Positions 13,501 through 25,415 of a stretch of DNA of 64,000 nt are shown here, piece by piece (position 1 is the stretch's first letter; every line of letters starts with the position of its first letter). The DNA is from Rhabdornis inornatus (taxonomy: Eukaryota > Chordata > Aves > Passeriformes > Rhabdornithidae), in the NCBI GenBank assembly GCA_013397075.1, contig VWZS01000638.1:2430825-2494824 (forward strand), written 5' to 3'. The translations under genes were made by a program, and so were the position numbers. The notes below the pieces were generated by a model. That model did not search any database. It was not told the DNA's origin and saw only the letters and a program-made list of their open reading frames with translations.

Positions 13501-16500
13501 GGGAGTGAAAAGGGGTTTTCTGCTATAAAATGACCTAACTGATCACATCCAACCATGGAACCTTGCACAAATCAGAGTTTGGAAGTGAGAAAGGGCAGGA
13601 CCACTCCTTGCAGCTGCACATTTCCATAACCTGAGAACAAGTTTATTGTGATACTGTGAAATAGATGGATCTAAACAAAAGGTTTGTAAAGTCATACTAA
13701 TGCTTGACAACGATAACACACAGTCTGAACAAGAGTCTGCACAAATTTACAGGAATTACCGAATAAGTGGTGTTTTTGTGTTGGTGGTGGGTCACTTCTT
13801 CAGGTTTGGTTTTTTGTTTTTTTTGCTGTTGTTGCTGTTTAAAAATGAAAAAGGAATAGGGAGAAAAGAAGTGTGAATTGGGGCAATGAGAATGAGCCAA
13901 AGAACAGAACAAAGCTGAAGAACCGAAGGACACAAAACACAATATAAATAATGTGCTTGAATGGACAGTTGATCTAAGTGCATCTCACACAATTATGCCA
14001 GCACAGCAGTTAGCAGAGGGAGAAGAGCTTACAGAGGTAGAACTCCAGAAACACCTTTTTGCTCTTTTCTTTGTGCATTCTACATATGAAGTAACTTCTG
14101 GTGGGATGAAAATAATGTGCTAAAAACAGTAGGCTGTAAGATTGCAAGGGTATGGAGAGTTTACATTAACAACAAAGTACAAGCTACACCCTGAGGTAGA
14201 TGAAAAACACAGTCTTGAGACAGATTTCACGAAATAACTGATTCTAAAGTGGATGGGAAATTGAGAGTGATCAGCAAGATGCAGCTGAAAGAGAAATTTC
14301 AGCAACAAGATGAATGAAAGTGACCACATAATGCTTGAAACTGATGTACTATGGATAGGAAACTTGCTAAGAAGACACTACTGTTTGGCTGACCACATAA
14401 TTAACAATGAAGTAAAGATAATTAGTTTACAGCCCCAAGAGCATGCACATGTCTGCAAATTCAGATGCAATTATAAGCTAAGTGAGCAAGCAGGGCATGA
14501 ATTAACTCCAACACTGAACTCATGTGAGAAATTCCCTCCTCAAAAGGTAAAGCTGGTCACAGGGGCACAGTCTTGCTTTTACTTAAAGACATGTGTCTGC
14601 TGGGAAGCCAGACAGTGCAAATGTAGGCCAGAGAGGGAAAGATTAATCAGACAAGTGGGTTCCAAATAACTGTTTAAATATACTCTGAATTAATGTTGTC
14701 CTTCTGTTCTCACCTAGGATGAGGATGAAAGGACCAAAGGTTGGGTGGCTAAAGAGAGTAGAGGTCAATGAAATCAAAGGGAAGTATGCGAAAGTCAGAA
14801 TGACCTCTTTCTGAGAGAACTGGCATGTAAATTGCAGGTGTAGCAGTAAGCCATCACCTCTAACAGGTTTCCACAGCTTTGGTTTGGAGTTTTATTTATT
14901 TGTTTGCTTTTTAGGTGTTCGGGTTTTTTTAACATATAAAACTTATACACAATCCTGTTAGCATACCCTTGATAATGATCTATACTGTTCTTATTCTCTT
15001 AGTTTATCCACTGGACATGCAGCCTGTGTTGTGGAAACTTCAGCATCCTTCATCTGTGTGCGTGACCGGGGGATCAGCTCCTGTCTTGATAACAGCTGAT
15101 GGATCATAAGAACCTAGGTCAGGAGTCACAGTGCAGAGAAAGGGTCTGTGTGACCCTTTTCCAAATGTCTCCTGAGAGCTGTGATGTTCACAAATATGAT
15201 GGCACTGGTGAGGATGGGGAATTCAGCCGCTGACAAACCCAGACAAGTTCTGGATTTGTGATCTAGGGAAGGTCATAAGCTCAATTGAGACAAAGAATTA
15301 AAGATCACATTAACTGAAGCAGAAGTTGTGAAGTATATTCTGACTGTCTTTATTTTAAGCCTTCAGTAAGACACTGGTAGATCTTGGACTTGGTGTATTT
15401 TTCACTATGCAATATAAGCATTTTTAATCCTCAGGCCACAAACCGTACCAGTCAGAGACTAATTAAGCAACAGGTCAACAAAAACCAGGTAAAGTAATAG
15501 ACAAAAGCATCCATGCCTGACAAGAAAGCCAGTAAGGTTTAAACACAAAATACTGTTAAGAAATAGTAAGAATTCTCAGAAAAATAAGAACAATAAAATC
15601 AGACAGAAAACAAGATTGAATGACTAAGGATGACATTGATAAAGATACAACAGAACATGTCAATTCTTATGATGAAAGTAATCAATTTCTGTAATGGGCA
15701 TGACACAAGTAAACCTTCACAGGACTGCCAAGACTATGTCCATCACAGTGTGTATTCAGGCAACAACTCAATAGAATGTGGCAATGACACTTACTAATGA
15801 CATAACACTTGGAGACCTTGTCAATACAAAGCATTGTAATACAATACAAGAACTGAGTATCGTTGAGGGTTACAGCAGCAAAAACTGCTGATAAAATTCA
15901 ACAGTAGAAATGCAAGGTCATGCACTTATGGACTAATAATATTTCTGCCAGAAGATGAGACTGACAGCTGGAAATGAACAAAAGCATAAATAATAGGGCA
16001 CAGCCACTGATCATAAAGTGACTGAGAGGTCTAAACCTGACCCTTCTAGGCAAGAAAGTACATAAAACCCTAGAAAGTTTCAAGAGCAATATTCTACAAA
16101 GACATAGAAAATCTCATCTGGAGTTATGTACACCTTTGACCAGACATGTACTAGAAAAATTCATTCAAGTAGGAAGAGGCAGAGAGTGGGGGCCTTGCTG
16201 TAGAACAGAAGCACTGCATTAGGCAGTCTAAGAGAGATACCCAGTGCAGCTATCAGAAATAGCCTAGACACACTATCAGACTGATCTAATCACTACTTAT
16301 TCACAAACACACAAAAGATACACAGGAAGGCAATCTGGCTTACTTAGACTAGAAAAATGAAGAGATAGAACATCCCCTGAAATGTAAAAAAGAGCTGTAA
16401 CAAATACACGAGAAAGAACACACAGAAAAAAAAACTTATGCTACAACTGCAGTGTTGGCACACACAAAAATTAAACAGACACTAAAAAAACCCAAAACAA

Positions 16501-18849
16501 CCTCACCACAACAAAAATAGATAAATTTGTTCAGCCAGAAAGCTAAAATAAAAATTCTTGCAGTTTGATCAACAGAGGTCTGGAATAGCAATGTTACCAA
16601 TGCTTTATTTTGGTGCCATTCTAATGGTCTTTAAAATAATGTGTTTAAATCATAAACATTTTAATAGTGTATTTGAAATCCTTCAAGGTCAAAGAGATCT
16701 CTCAACCTTACACAATACACCTGTAAATCTCAAAAATCTGCTTTATCTGTTCTGAATGATGAGTTGGAAGAGACTTTAGAAGTGAAGTTCTGATGTGTGG
16801 AGATAAGGGTCACCTTTTTAACTGTGCCAAATTAAAAACAGATTTAAACAGTCCCGTAACAGCCAGATGAATTCATAAACATAAAACACTCGTGTCTCAA
16901 AGATTTTTTTCCTTTTTGAAATGTTTTAAACATGCATCTGAAGAGTGAAGAGGAAGAGAAAGTTACTTACGTTGGTTGACAGCCTGGATGCCAAGGTCAT
17001 TTCCAAATTTCCTTTGAGACCAAGAAGTGCAGGAACCAAGATAAAGACTTCAGTAACATTCTTGAACACATCCCAGTGCTATAGGAAGGATACAGTGGGA
17101 AACATTTAATTGAAAAATTCTCTTTAGACCATCCACAAAGTATTCAAAAAATTCTGTAAATCATAATTTAACCCTCTGAAAAATTTAATCTTTTTGTATT
17201 AGACCTAAAAGTCTGAAGTCAGAACTGTTACCTATTTAAATAAAACAGATTTATGACTGCATATTACTGTTTCAAAGATGAGAAGACTATAAGCAAGAGA
17301 TACAAAACTTGGCCTTAAAAAAACGTAGTCAAAAAAAGATGTCATTAATTTGAAGTATTTGTTTTTCATTATTTAAAATAGTCCCAGATACTAATACCGC
17401 TCTTAAATTCTGTTCTTAATTTTCAACAATATTTTCATCTTTTCCTTTCCAGCTGTGCAGAAAACTCACATAAAACCAACAAGGAATTAATCGTCATATG
17501 AACAGAGCCTGTAAGTAAAAAAAACTTGTCTTTATTCTTTTACCTCAAAGTGTGAAATTTACAAGAGCACAGCTTTCTAAAACCCAGATTTTTAAAAGAA
17601 ATCTCTTCTCAATTTTTGTGCACCAAGTTCTCAGCACTGAAGTGCTGTGTTACTTTGTATATCTTGTCAACCCATGTATTTAATTTCTCATTATTTACCA
17701 ACTTTAACTAAACTAAGAAAACTGTAAATTGTCTTTTTATTCAGGGATTTGCATTAATTTAAATTATTATTTTAATGAAAATAAAAGTATTCAATTAAAG
17801 CATCTGTAGAAAGAATAAATTGGTAAGATGTACATGAACAAAGCACCAAACTGGTGTCAAATAGCCCAAGGAAGCAGTAAAGTTTGTATGTCAAAATTTA
17901 TTTTCTTTTTTTCTTGAGGTAACAAAGTCTCTTTCCATTGCAACTGATTGAAGTCCAAGCTTCCTTCACTCTCAAGATTTTGAGTGACAAAGGTTGTCAC
18001 CTCTTCTTCCTATTCAAATTAACTTTGTAAACTCTAAGTGTAGCTAAAAGAAATCCCTAAAGCTGACGAAGCAAAACCAAACAAAAGAGGGGAAAATCCA
18101 CACAGATTGATTTCTATATTGTATTTCTGTTGAAATATTGTGGTTATGTAGAACTTTCTTAATAAGTTCATAGTAGAAGAACCACACCCATACCTAATTA
18201 CATCTCAATATTGCAGACATCTACAATGTCACATGTTAGAACTACGGACCTCACAGACTACCTGCTAAAAAAGCCTCCCAAAGCAAATACCAACCTGTAC
18301 AATATCCAAAACCATGCCAGCAGACACAGTTCCAAACCCTGCTAGCAAAAAAGGTACGAGTATCTGCAGTGCCATACTACTACTCGATTCTTTGGGTTGT
18401 TTTCTATTTCCTTCCACAATGATTTCTTCATTACCCTCACTAGAGAGAGCATCATCCTGCAACATGGCATCTGTTTCTGAAGTGTCCATTCCATCACAGT
18501 AATCATAACTGGTAAAATCATCGTATTTTGGGCTACAGCTGGATGGGCTGTGTCCATTGCTACCATGAAAGCTTGGTTCTGAGAAGTGATGGTACTCTGT
18601 GTGTTGCTCCGACCTGACATTAAAATTGTGTCCTGCTGGTTGCAATCCATCTTGCCAGACACCATTCACCTTTTTATGTCTTTCCTCTTGGTTTATTTGG
18701 TAAACAACAGGAACCATACTTAAAAGCAGTCTCAAAAATTTATCAGACTGAATTGTATTAAGATTTATGGTCCAGTTTACAAAGTCTTCTCTGTCATGGA
18801 CTTTGCTATTTGTTTTGGAGATGGTAGATCTGCCTTTACAGTTAGTCAT
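4513..18849 (-). CDS. SLC41A2: SLC41A2, solute carrier family 41 member 2 (Mg2+ transporter), 3'-partial, 7 coding exons
   Basis: This is a membrane magnesium transporter of the SLC41 family, which is related to bacterial MgtE. Seven exons on the minus strand join in phase: 18295-18849, 16971-17078, 12150-12221, 11235-11379, 9501-9647, 4989-5136 and 4513-4592. They give about 418 codons that align colinearly with the human protein as I remember it (about 573 aa). The N-terminal 145 or so residues are hydrophilic, and the first MgtE-like membrane domain begins with a run reading VPFLLAGFGTVSAGMVLDIV. The conserved segment PIAASFGDLITL is in the fifth coding exon. The start is the ATG that opens MTNCKGRS; an in-frame ATG ten codons upstream is less like the family. 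The terminal exons, with the second MgtE-like half, are not in bases 1-4512 and should lie to the left. Identity is very secure; the exact 5' UTR structure is not resolved. Confidence 0.97.
4989..5136 (-). CDS. SLC41A2: SLC41A2 coding exon 6 (residues 343-391)
   Basis: The exon is 148 nt. It encodes ETYYYVSPLVGAFFLALTP, then MGIVIAAKHPATRTVLHSGW and the start of the next helix (EPVITAMIIS). Acceptor AG is at 5138-5137 and donor GTAGGT starts at 4988. Confidence 0.94.
7590..8080. repeat. Ancient interspersed repeat remnant (CR1/L3-like)
   Basis: Two parts carry wording typical of an old repeat spread through bird and reptile genomes: a start with ctggatgag...agtccagtatcctttgtc, and an end with ttcacatcccactcatgtactgtgt, then aacccgttgcctaatc. 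The assignment rests on memory of repeat consensus phrases, so the family name is tentative. Confidence 0.4.
9501..9647 (-). CDS. SLC41A2: SLC41A2 coding exon 5 (residues 294-342), conserved PIAASFGD segment
   Basis: The exon is 147 nt and encodes GVIMVGVIVGSKKTGINPDN followed by VATPIAASFGDLITLAILAW. It contains the family's conserved Gly-Asp motif in the membrane. Acceptor AG is at 9649-9648 and donor GTAAGT starts at 9500. Confidence 0.95.
11235..11379 (-). CDS. SLC41A2: SLC41A2 coding exon 4 (residues 246-293)
   Basis: The exon is 145 nt and ends one base into a Gly codon. It encodes VQATVVGFLAAVAAVILGW, the loop PEGKYRFDHS and the next helix LLCSSSVATAFIASLLQ. Acceptor AG is at 11381-11380 and donor GTAAAG starts at 11234. 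Confidence 0.95.
12150..12221 (-). CDS. SLC41A2: SLC41A2 coding exon 3 (residues 222-245)
   Basis: The exon is 72 nt, phase 0 at both ends, and encodes VNIGKMDSPIEKWNLIIGNL followed by ALKQ. Acceptor AG is at 12223-12222 and the donor begins GTAAAT at 12149. Confidence 0.95.
12222..18294. other. SLC41A2 introns between coding exons 3 and 1
   Basis: The two introns are 12222-16970 and 17079-18294. The 119-codon open frame at 14310-14669 looks fortuitous. The stretch at about 15.85-16.4 kb, with phrases such as aaatgcaaggtcatgcac and tctggagttatgtacacc, faintly recalls the coding part of an old CR1 or retroviral insertion. It is too degraded to classify by eye. Confidence 0.55.
16971..17078 (-). 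CDS. SLC41A2: SLC41A2 coding exon 2 (residues 186-221)
   Basis: The exon is 108 nt, phase 0 at both ends, with acceptor AG at 17080-17079 and donor GTAAGT at 16970-16965. It encodes HWDVFKNVTEVFILVPALLG and then KGNLEMTLASRLSTN. The last residue is Asn, where the human protein, as I recall it, has Ala (RLSTA). Confidence 0.95.
18295..18849 (-). CDS. SLC41A2: SLC41A2 coding exon 1 (residues 1-185)
   Basis: It holds the start codon at 18847-18849 and the cytosolic N-terminal region, rich in Ser, Asp and Glu (for example MLQDDALSSEGNEE). It then runs into the first transmembrane helix and ends in phase 0 at ...DIVQ, followed by a GT donor at 18294-18293. The upstream edge of the exon (5' UTR) was not determined. 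Confidence 0.95.
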
Positions 18850-20772
18850 AGTGCTACAGAAGTATAGGATGAAAAGCACTTCGTTCTTCAGATGTCAGCC
18901 AAGAAATCTTGCAGGTGAGTCACCAAGTGCCACACTTACACGTGGACCAAAATGTTCCTTTTTTGCAAGCAGAAGTGTTTTTTCATTGCTCTCAGATCTT
19001 CAACAATGCCATAAGCAAGACTGGATCTGCAAAAAAGTAGAAAGTACATATTTGCTTGTAAAATATTTTGACTCTACAGAATACACAAGATATTGGTTTA
19101 ATTTTTCAGATCACAATCTTTTCTCTTTTCTGTTTACCGTGATTTAAGGTGAAGTTGTTTCTATTTTGACATTTCCATCATGGTGGGAAATTAAACAATG
19201 ATATACTGACAATCTCAATTCATTTCACATTCCCTCCATCAGAAGCTGCTTTACCTTCCTTTGCTTTAATCTTTATGCTGTGGTAATAATTGTAGTAGTT
19301 TACTGAAAGAACAGTTCTAATTTGACTCAAACCTTTGCTGATTTTGGTATTTATTACTAAACTCCATAAATAAATTATTGGCATAAACAGAGAAACAAAG
19401 ATCAGGGAGACTGCACCAGCATCATGTAGGATAACACAATTCCACATGACTTTGTATCTATGCAAAGCTGTGAAAACATTTTACAGACTGCAAGAAATGA
19501 AAATATTTTAGAGCTGGAGAACTTTTAATCTGCATTTCCTAAGAAAGTCAGCCTCCTATGATCATATTTTTTATGTTACGATTCCTCTACTTCCCTTCCC
19601 TCTGTCTCAAAGCTTTTAAGTCATCCAGAGCAGTGTCAGATAAACTTTACAGGGAGTGGAGATGTCAAAGCATGTGGCACCTAATAGACTTGTAAGAGAT
19701 CCAAGTTTGTGCCTTTGCTGTCAGGCATCTTCAAACTTTAGCTGGGGTAACTCGTTCCAATACGGCCAGAGCAAGTCAACACCAAAATTCCGGCTGCTCA
19801 CGGAACTCCTGCTACTATTTGGGGTTTTTGAGTGAAAAGATGACTCAGAAGCAACATGATGATTTTCCCTCTACTACATGCTTTTATCCAAGGGAGCTCT
19901 GACCAAGAAACAAATATTTTAAAAATGACAATGAAATTTATGGCTTGATCTAGAAAGAAGCCAAGTTTTGCAAGAAACAGCAATCTTTTTGCCACAAGAC
20001 CAACAGAGGAATTTAAGTAACCAAGATTCTTGCAGTAGCTTTTGCCACTCTGTAGCAGACTGTGCTACATTGAACCTTTTCATTGCAGTGCATAAAAAAC
20101 TCCTAGGCCTCAATTCCGGTTTCCATACACTTTAATTAGGAATAACAAAACAACTTTTGCTGCTATGCCGGAGCAGCTCTAACCTCAGGTCAAAATGGTG
20201 CTCTGTTAAGTGCTACAGAAAGACAGAATGAGAAGAAGAAATTGAAGGATTTAATTTCACTCCCAGGAAAATGCATTGAGAAAATTTTCTGACAGCTTTA
20301 ACATGGCAGAGTCTGGCTCTTGCTGTGGTTTCTCCCATATGTCCTCCAGTTGCATCACCAGAGTGCTAGACCAGTGATTCATGGAAATTATTCATTGCTC
20401 TGGAACTCTGGCCAAAAATATTTGGGTTAATTATCCATATCTTTTTTAACACATGGATCGTTCTCCTTTTAAATTTTTATATCTTTGTTTTTTTAAGAAA
20501 CAAATCCCTTGATAAGATTGTGGTTTAATTTTACATAAGAAAGTATTAACAAATAGATATGGTACTTAAAAGGGGAAAAAAGGGGGAACAGAAAAATGAT
20601 TTGGTCAAGTTCCAAATGGAGGGAGAGGCTAGCATGGATGGCTAACAGTTGAAACAGTACAAAGGAGTTTGGATGACAGCCATTTATGTTTTTCCTACCA
20701 CAAAGATTTAGGACGACAATATGTGAACTTAAATGCTGGAAAATAAGAATTTAAGAAGAGAAAATGAAAAAT

Positions 20773-20805
20773 ATAGAATCATAAAATTATTTAGGTTGGA
20801 AAAGT
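20773..20805 (-). repeat. CR1 LINE 3'-end fragment
   Basis: A short stretch beginning atagaatcataaaattattt and continuing aggttggaaaag matches the reverse complement of the CR1 3' terminus, which normally reads ...ttccaacct...gattctatga. Only the terminal part is recognisable. Confidence 0.6.
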
Positions 20806-22804
20806 ATTGTATAGCATAATATACAGTAAAGAGTAGTTGTTCCTCCAGAGCACAGAGAGAAGATAACTACGAACCCTTCCAAATATAATTATTCATTTCT
20901 AAAAATTTGTTCCAACAAAAATTAAATGTCATCTGATGCAATATTTTCATCCTAAGTTACAGGATGCTAACAACTGCAATATTTTCAGGGGGTTTTTTGG
21001 TACCGACAAGATGCAGCAAACCTCGTTGTTCATGTTGCTCAAAGAAATAACAAGAACTTTCCGAGAAGCTTTATCATTGACAAGAAAAACACTTATGTTG
21101 TTGTGTTGTCTAGAAAAGGTATGGGAGCTAAAGAAGCAAGCTCTGCCTGAGTAATTCACACAAAGAAAAGGCAGTTAAAATCTCAAAAATCTCTTTCCCA
21201 GTCTCTGCAAGAAGAGGAGATAAGTGGTTCTGGTTTCTTGACATATAATCTGGAGGTTACAGAAAAAGATGAAGTACTGAAAAAAAGAAAAAGAGAGAGA
21301 CAGACAAAGATCCTTTGAGAAGTCAGAAAGCAGCCTCAGACTTATCATAGCTGGCATATTATGTATGAAATGAAAGAACACCTTGTCCTTGTCCCAACAG
21401 GCAAAATAATGAACTATGCCCAAACTATGAAAATAATAATTCCCTCTTCCTTATTGTTTCCTAAGCACCTACTTTTAATAGTTTCTTCTTTTCCTTCACA
21501 TATTTTATAACACATAACAATTATTGTGTACTACCCACCCCTCTCTTTCTCAGTCCTGCAAGCATACACAGACATAAACAAAGAGGTCTGCAAACATAAA
21601 CAAATAAGAAATACAGCCATACCCTGCCATTCACTGAAGATATGTTCCTGAAAAATGAGACATTTGGCAATTCAAAAGAGAGCAGGCCAATTTTACTCAT
21701 AAGAATTAATACAACTAATGCACACAGCAATTTAAAAAATACACATGGAGACAGTATATGTGATGGACAGGCAGAAATAAATGCTGCAGAAAATAGGGCC
21801 ACAAGCTGGGAGAGATGCTGACTTTTGGAAATGCAAAGCTGCTTTAGAAAAAACTCAGGTGCTTCAGCTATGAAACTGAACACCAGATCATGATCACATT
21901 TTTCCATCCTTCACCTTTGATTGGCTTGATTCATCTGAGAAAGATGAAATGACCAAAAAAATTAAACTGTTCAGAAAGAAGCTCAAAGGGCTCTCTTCAC
22001 TACTGCCCAAAGAATTGTCCACATTGTTTCAGACATGCTTATAATGCTGTTCTCAAGAGCATGAGAAAGAAAATGCTTCTTCCATATTTCCCCTTGGTTT
22101 AAAGAGCATCTAGCATTAGCAGGATTAAGGGACCGGATCCTACAGCTAAATTTGATCAGATAGATATTAGACTGCCAACAATTCATTTAAAGCGTGAACA
22201 CAATAAATCATCATGACCTTTTAAGAACCTTCAAAAAAAGTGGAAGGAGGAAGAATCAAGCATGAAATTTCTGTAGAGTAAACATTACGACAGGCTAAAA
22301 CAAATACTTACCAAAGTTTAGGTCTAGGGAAATTTATGATTTCTTTCAGAGCTTGGCTAACAAAACCAAAAGATAACATCTATTAATAGATAATAATCAA
22401 AATAATTCACGGGACCCAAAGCTAATCACACTACAGTCAAAACCTGTTTTTCCTAAAAGTTGCCAACATTTTTTTACAAGTGGTCTTTTAAAGCTTTAAT
22501 AATCTCTACACTGCACTTCTAGGCAGTCCACAATAAAATACAATTGTGAAACATGCCTATCTGAGAAAAGCCTCTCAGGACAGGAACAAGACTTGGAAAG
22601 GGATTCAGGAAAGTAATATGAAACGCTAACGAAACACTGAACTTTAATATTTTGCCATAATAAGCAAAGATGTAGCTGGATTATTCCTTGGCTTGAAAGA
22701 CTCTTTTTGTGTCTTCAGAGATGAAGCCAGACTCTTCTCACTGAAAGAATGAGAGGTAACAGGCACAAATTGAAACGCTGGAAATGGCATTTGAACATAA
22801 GAAA

Positions 22805-23003
22805 AAGCTGGGGGTTTTTTACGGTGACAGTGGCTGAACACTGGTTCAAACAGGTTCTGGAGACTCCATCCTTGGTGATATTTGAAACCAAACTGGACAT
22901 GGCCCCAAGCAACCTGCTCTTCTTGACCTTAAACTGAGCAGAGGTCGCTGAATAGAAAATTTCCTGAGATTCCTTCTGACCTCAGCAATTCTGAGATTCT
23001 GTG
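22805..23003 (+). repeat. CR1 LINE 3'-end fragment
   Basis: It reads in the sense direction of CR1: gtgacagtggctgaacactg, then aggttctggagactccatcc, gatatttgaaaccaaactgg and acatggccccaagcaacctg. It finishes with the diagnostic tail gacctcagcaattctgagat followed by tctgtga. A diverged 5'-truncated copy, in the antisense orientation with respect to SLC41A2. Confidence 0.8.
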
Positions 23004-24789
23004 AAATTGGCAATGTGAGGTTTTGGGAGCATTCTTTAGTTCAGAATACAGGTGATACAGGGATCTGCACGGCCTCTTCTCCACTGTTGTGTTGTATATA
23101 CGTACAAGTGTCAGTATCACACTGACACCCTTATCACAGGCATGGCCAATCATTTATATTAGTGTAGTGAGCATATCAGTAGAAAGGGAAAGCAACATCA
23201 TAGCACCTCACCATTATGGACAGTAAACAGGCTGTATTATCATTAACCTTCCATAGAACCTGGAAACCAATGTGGTATGCTGGGCTAAGATGACTTACAC
23301 CAGATATGAGTGTAGAGTGTAAAAGGCTGTAAAACACGCTGAAAATTAACAAATGTTGCATGCAAGGCAGATATAAGACCATTACATACCATTTTTAAGT
23401 ATTATGCAGTAAACTGGTTAACACTGTGTTTATTGTGTGGCAGTTTCTGGTTAAATTAACAGCAAAAGAAACAAATAACAACAGGAAAAAAACAGATTAA
23501 AGAACCTCCAGATGCCTTCTTGACAGTTAGACACTGAAAGACCTGCCACCCTCAGGCTCAGTTTTTAGACAAGTTTGAGACTGCTGCATTCCACTTCCTG
23601 AACACGGCAGTTTTCGATTTTGACCTCAAGGAAGAGAAAAGCAGCTGTGAGAAAGACTTGGTTTGACTCTACACTTTTAAAGCATCTAAAAGAGACCAAA
23701 ACAGAGTCAAAACACAGCAGCAAGGCTGTGAAATGTGGTTGGTTGTAAAATGACCCAAATGGAATACCAGCATGAAAAATACCAGGCAAATCACATCCTT
23801 CAGCCCCTCAAACGCAGGTGGGAAAGTATGAAATGCAAGAGATAATGCAGTCCTCTAGATTAAGTAACCAATAAGTACTTACCAGGATGAATCCTAACTA
23901 CTCTTTGGGATGCTGATTAAGGTCTCTACTGTCATCACCAAGGAGAAATTAATTACTTATTATCTCAGGCATTAGGATACAGACTTCCCATTGTTTTTGT
24001 GGATAATATCATGCAGGTATTTGAAAAGAAAATAATATGCTGTTATTTTTCCTCCTGAAGTGTCTACCAGGCATACTGCAGTATTTATGGATCCAGTTTC
24101 ACAATTTCTTTAGGGCAGTAGATGTAGGGAATGCTGCCAAAACAGGTCATCCTATCTGCTCTCATCTTTTTACGCACATTACTAAACTGGTATAGTGAGG
24201 ATAACTAGGCATATATTCTGAACATTGCTAGGACTTTTCCTAAAGACTAAACAATTATTTTATTTCATATGATCCACATATCATAGTGTGGTCTGTAACG
24301 TAGATTCAAACGTGAGTGAAGAAGACACACAACTATCCTGGACAATAGGCTGGGGGAAGCAGAAATGATAACATTCACTGAAACTAAAGAAATAGCTACA
24401 ACTTGAAATTCTCTGAGAATTAACAAGAGAGTAGAAAGTAAAGTAGAATAAATCACAAAGAGCTCCTAACGTTTTGGCAGAAAACATATGGAAAAAGAAA
24501 AAAAATGTGCCATCGGACGTTAATTACAACGCTTGTAAACAAAAAAGAGATGATAGCTGAAGTCTGTACACGTGCTGTTCAGGTAGCGGTTCCACGCTCG
24601 TCTAGCACTGCACCTGCAGTGACAGTATCGCACATTTTGATGGGTACAAAGGTGGGAATAGAACTGCCTGCACATACGGATGCAAAGAGTGCCAAGGAAC
24701 AGGGGCTACTGGGAATGCTGGTCAGGTCTTGTGCAGGCACAGGGAAACCGAAGAAAAGGGTCATTGTCCAGGTTACCTGGAGCAGTGCA

Positions 24790-25415
24790 TAATGACGCGC
24801 ACATGATGGAACGCGCTGCGGGGCTCCGAGGAGCGCAGGGTACCGGGGCGCGGGCGGCCAAACGCGGGGCAGCATCCGCGCTCCGGGGGCAGGACAGCGG
24901 CCCGGCCGGCGAGCAGCGGAGCCCGGCCGGCGAGCAGCGGAGCCNCCGCCGCCACTGAGCAGGCGCGGAAGCGCGCGGCCCCCGCGATGATGTGGCCCGT
25001 GATGCGCAGAGCCGCCGCCGCCGCCACCGGCCGCTCCGAGCCGCCGCTGGGCGGGGGAGGGAGGAGCCGAGCGCCGCCGCCCCGCGCCGCCCGTGGGACG
25101 GGACGGGACGGGGCGCGGCGCCGTGCCCGTGGTCGCTCCCAGCCTGGACCCCGGGGCGAGCCCCTGCTGCCTGACACCCGCCGCCCGCGCTGCGGGACCG
25201 CCGGTGTCCCCTTCCCGCTGTGCCCTCCCGGCCGCTCGGTGGTAGCGGGGGGCGAAGCTGCACCCTCGCCTCGCTGCCTCCACAAGGGCCCGGCTGGTGC
25301 CCCGCAGCCGGGGGAAACAAAGCGCCAGAGTGGGGCTCCAGGGCGCTCCCCGGGCAGCGCCGGCGGTGCCGATGCCTTTGCTTCCACTCGCAGAAGCTTT
25401 CTTGGCGACGTGTCA
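24790..25415. promoter_or_regulatory. SLC41A2: CpG island; presumed SLC41A2 promoter and 5' UTR exon
   Basis: This block is very GC- and CpG-rich against AT-rich surroundings, with GC-box sequence (gggcggggga near 25050) and a run of gggac units at about 25093-25115. It lies 6 kb upstream of the SLC41A2 start codon on the proper side. The long open frames in all frames are a by-product of GC content. A single N at 24945 marks an unresolved base or join. The transcription start was not determined. Confidence 0.75.
24900..24941. repeat. Two-copy 21-bp tandem repeat in the CpG island
   Basis: The unit gcccggccggcgagcagcgg plus a occurs twice back to back (24900-24920 and 24921-24941) with no mismatch, ending next to the N at 24945. 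It may be a real minisatellite or an assembly stutter at the N. Confidence 0.85.

Larger units (their letters stand above)
18850..24560. other. SLC41A2 5' region / first intron between the CpG-island promoter and the start-codon exon
   Basis: This interval links the presumed 5' UTR exon in the CpG island to the coding start. It is AT-rich and holds two CR1 fragments (20773-20805 and about 22805-23003). Open frames of up to 128 codons (21521-21907, minus) lack coding character. Additional untranslated exons cannot be excluded. Confidence 0.6.

Noticed and set aside
14310..14669. 119-codon plus-strand open frame inside an SLC41A2 intron
   Set aside because: There is no splice context, no family resemblance and no repeated coding signature. 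It is the length expected by chance in a long intron.
18314..18665. Other-frame open reading frames overlapping SLC41A2 coding exon 1
   Set aside because: They are shadows of the strongly supported SLC41A2 frame.
21521..21907. 128-codon minus-strand open frame upstream of the SLC41A2 coding region
   Set aside because: Low-complexity hydrophobic translation without domain features or splice context.
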